From Pseudomonas poae (lineage in GTDB: Bacteria > Pseudomonadota > Gammaproteobacteria > Pseudomonadales > Pseudomonadaceae), in the NCBI RefSeq assembly GCF_001439785.1, contig NZ_JYLI01000007.1, positions 62,001 through 126,000 on the forward strand: 64,000 bases of DNA, written 5' to 3'. Shown piece by piece: positions 63,252-64,000 of this stretch (its first letter is position 1; each line of letters opens with the position of its first letter). Made by a program: the position numbers and the translations under genes. The notes under the pieces are model-generated. The model did not search any database. It saw only the letters and a list, made by a program, of their open reading frames with translations, and was not told where the DNA came from.

Positions 63252-64000
63252 TCAAACGGGCCAGCTGAATTCGAACAGGGTGCCGCCGTTTTCCATGCGC
63301 CGGCAGCTCACCGCGCCGCCGTGGGCGAGGGCAATCGCACGCACCACCGCCAGGCCCAGGCCGCTGCCGCCTTGGGCCCGGGAGCGCGAGTTTTCGCCGC
63401 GCTGAAAAGCCTCGAACAGGTGCACGGCAAATTCTGCGTCGATGCCGGGGCCGTCATCGCGTACCCGCAAATAATGGATTGCGTCGCGGGTGCTCAGGTG
63501 GATGTTGACGTTCCCCGGCGTGGCGTGGCGGCGGATATTGTCCAACAGGGCGAGCAAGGCCTGGCGGATCCGCCCGGGATCGCAGCGCATCAAACGCCTT
63601 TGCAGGTCCAGGTGCAGCACAAAACCGGCGGCCGTGAGGCTCGGTTCGAACAGCCGCACATCGTCTTCAATCCCGGCGGCCAGGTCGGCGTTCTGCAGAT
63701 GCAGTTCCAGGTAGCCGCTGTCGGCCAGCCCGACCACCCGCAAGTCTTCGATCAGCCGCGTCAGCCCTTCGACCTGGCCCAGCAGGCTGTAGAATTGTGC
63801 GTTATCTGGCTCGAACACCCCTTCGGCCAAGCCTTGCAGGCGACCGCGCAGGATGGTCAGGGGCGTGCGCAGCTCATGGGCAATCGCCGCATTCCAGAAC
63901 GCCTGCTCCTGGGCCATGCGTTTAAGGCGCTGGGCCATGCTGTTGAAGTCATCCACCAGTATCGCTGCCTCTGCGATGGGCTGCTCGCCGGCCAGGGCTT
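63252..64000 (-). CDS. Sensor histidine kinase, C-terminal part (cut by window edge)
   Basis: The last 249 codons of a histidine kinase; the 5' end is beyond the window. The visible part begins in the HAMP linker (ILVDDFNSMAQRLKRM), then has the phosphoacceptor AAIAHELRTPLTILRGRL, an N box (LLALLDNIRRHATPG), GPGIDAEFAVHLFEAFQRGE and the G2 box GGSGLGLAVVRAIALAHGG, ending NGGTLFEFSWPV. It is a typical membrane-bound kinase of the EnvZ/BaeS class. The response regulator gene is not in the window; a gene upstream (past 64000) is likely. Confidence 0.92.
   Translation of the reverse strand, partial: ALAGEQPIAEAAILVDDFNSMAQRLKRMAQEQAFWNAAIAHELRTPLTILRGRLQGLAEGVFEPDNAQFYSLLGQVEGLTRLIEDLRVVGLADSGYLELHLQNADLAAGIEDDVRLFEPSLTAAGFVLHLDLQRRLMRCDPGRIRQALLALLDNIRRHATPGNVNIHLSTRDAIHYLRVRDDGPGIDAEFAVHLFEAFQRGENSRSRAQGGSGLGLAVVRAIALAHGGAVSCRRMENGGTLFEFSWPV

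Noticed and set aside
1..64000. CRISPR array, tRNA/rRNA genes, prophage or integron
   Set aside because: No regularly spaced direct repeats, cloverleaf-type sequences, integrase or transposase genes were seen; the tail-fibre-like and GH25 genes alone do not make a prophage.

Overview
The window is a stretch of GC-rich proteobacterial chromosome that looks like a plant- or soil-associated Pseudomonas of the fluorescens group. This rests on a levansucrase very close to the P. syringae/P. fluorescens enzymes, GbdR-like and LAL-type regulators, Hfq/Crc-type A-rich (AACAACAA) motifs, REP-like GTGGCGAGC repeats, and many short Pseudomonas-type conserved hypothetical genes. No rRNA, tRNA, CRISPR array, transposase or integrase was seen. 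Genes are densely packed and nearly all intact; the two edge genes (an MFS transporter at 1 and a sensor kinase at 64000) are cut by the window.

Layout. (1) 1-8886: a leftward hydantoinase/oxoprolinase (HyuA-HyuB) operon with an outer-membrane channel, an Asp/Glu-hydantoin racemase and an MFS transporter, preceded by a MalT-like LAL regulator; two AACAACAA motifs suggest catabolite repression. (2) 9279-17571: a GntR/FCD regulator divergent from a kinase, class-III PLP phospho-lyase/aminotransferase, HAD hydrolase, double GNAT, FAD amine oxidase and an orphan Tat-exported binding protein. A 17-bp perfect palindrome of FCD-operator type lies in the divergent gap. The kinase plus PLP pair resembles the phosphorylate-then-eliminate route known for 5-hydroxylysine and phosphoethanolamine, and I consider this the best candidate for an undescribed catabolic system. 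(3) 17751-19260: a GH25 muramidase facing a protein that ends in a phage tail-fibre-like module. (4) 19454-25350: an APC permease, a chemoreceptor, and a PL4-PL1 pectin-degrading pair. (5) 25757-34629: an RND efflux operon (OMF-MFP-RND) whose last gene, by a 4-nt overlap, is an alginate-lyase-superfamily polysaccharide lyase; it diverges from its own two-component system. (6) 34733-38846: a SurE paralogue, a MarR regulator, levansucrase with a strong terminator hairpin, and a three-gene membrane-protein operon ending in DUF421.

(7) 38849-47264: a giant CheB-CheR-PAS-kinase-receiver hybrid, a YdeP-type molybdopterin oxidoreductase, three small conserved hypotheticals and a DUF1264 lipoprotein. 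(8) 47440-52730: a CinA-type amidohydrolase, a glycosyltransferase, two inverted paralogous small membrane proteins, a tiny lipoprotein, a zeta-toxin module with an unfamiliar partner, and an amidohydrolase/alpha-beta hydrolase pair whose second member appears to lack its nucleophile. (9) 53000-57423: a GATase1-AraC regulator followed by a complete OpuC/Yeh-type quaternary-amine ABC transporter. (10) 57648-64000: a LysR regulator divergent from a YdiJ-type D-2-hydroxyglutarate dehydrogenase, an oxaloacetate-decarboxylase-like enzyme, two small hypotheticals and a partial histidine kinase. Three copies of one composite REP/BIME-like repeat lie at about 25.5, 52.8 and 57.5 kb.

Taken together the window encodes scavenging of plant-derived nitrogen and carbon compounds (lactams/hydantoins, amino-alcohol amines, betaines, pectin, sucrose), with drug or metabolite efflux and several sensory systems.
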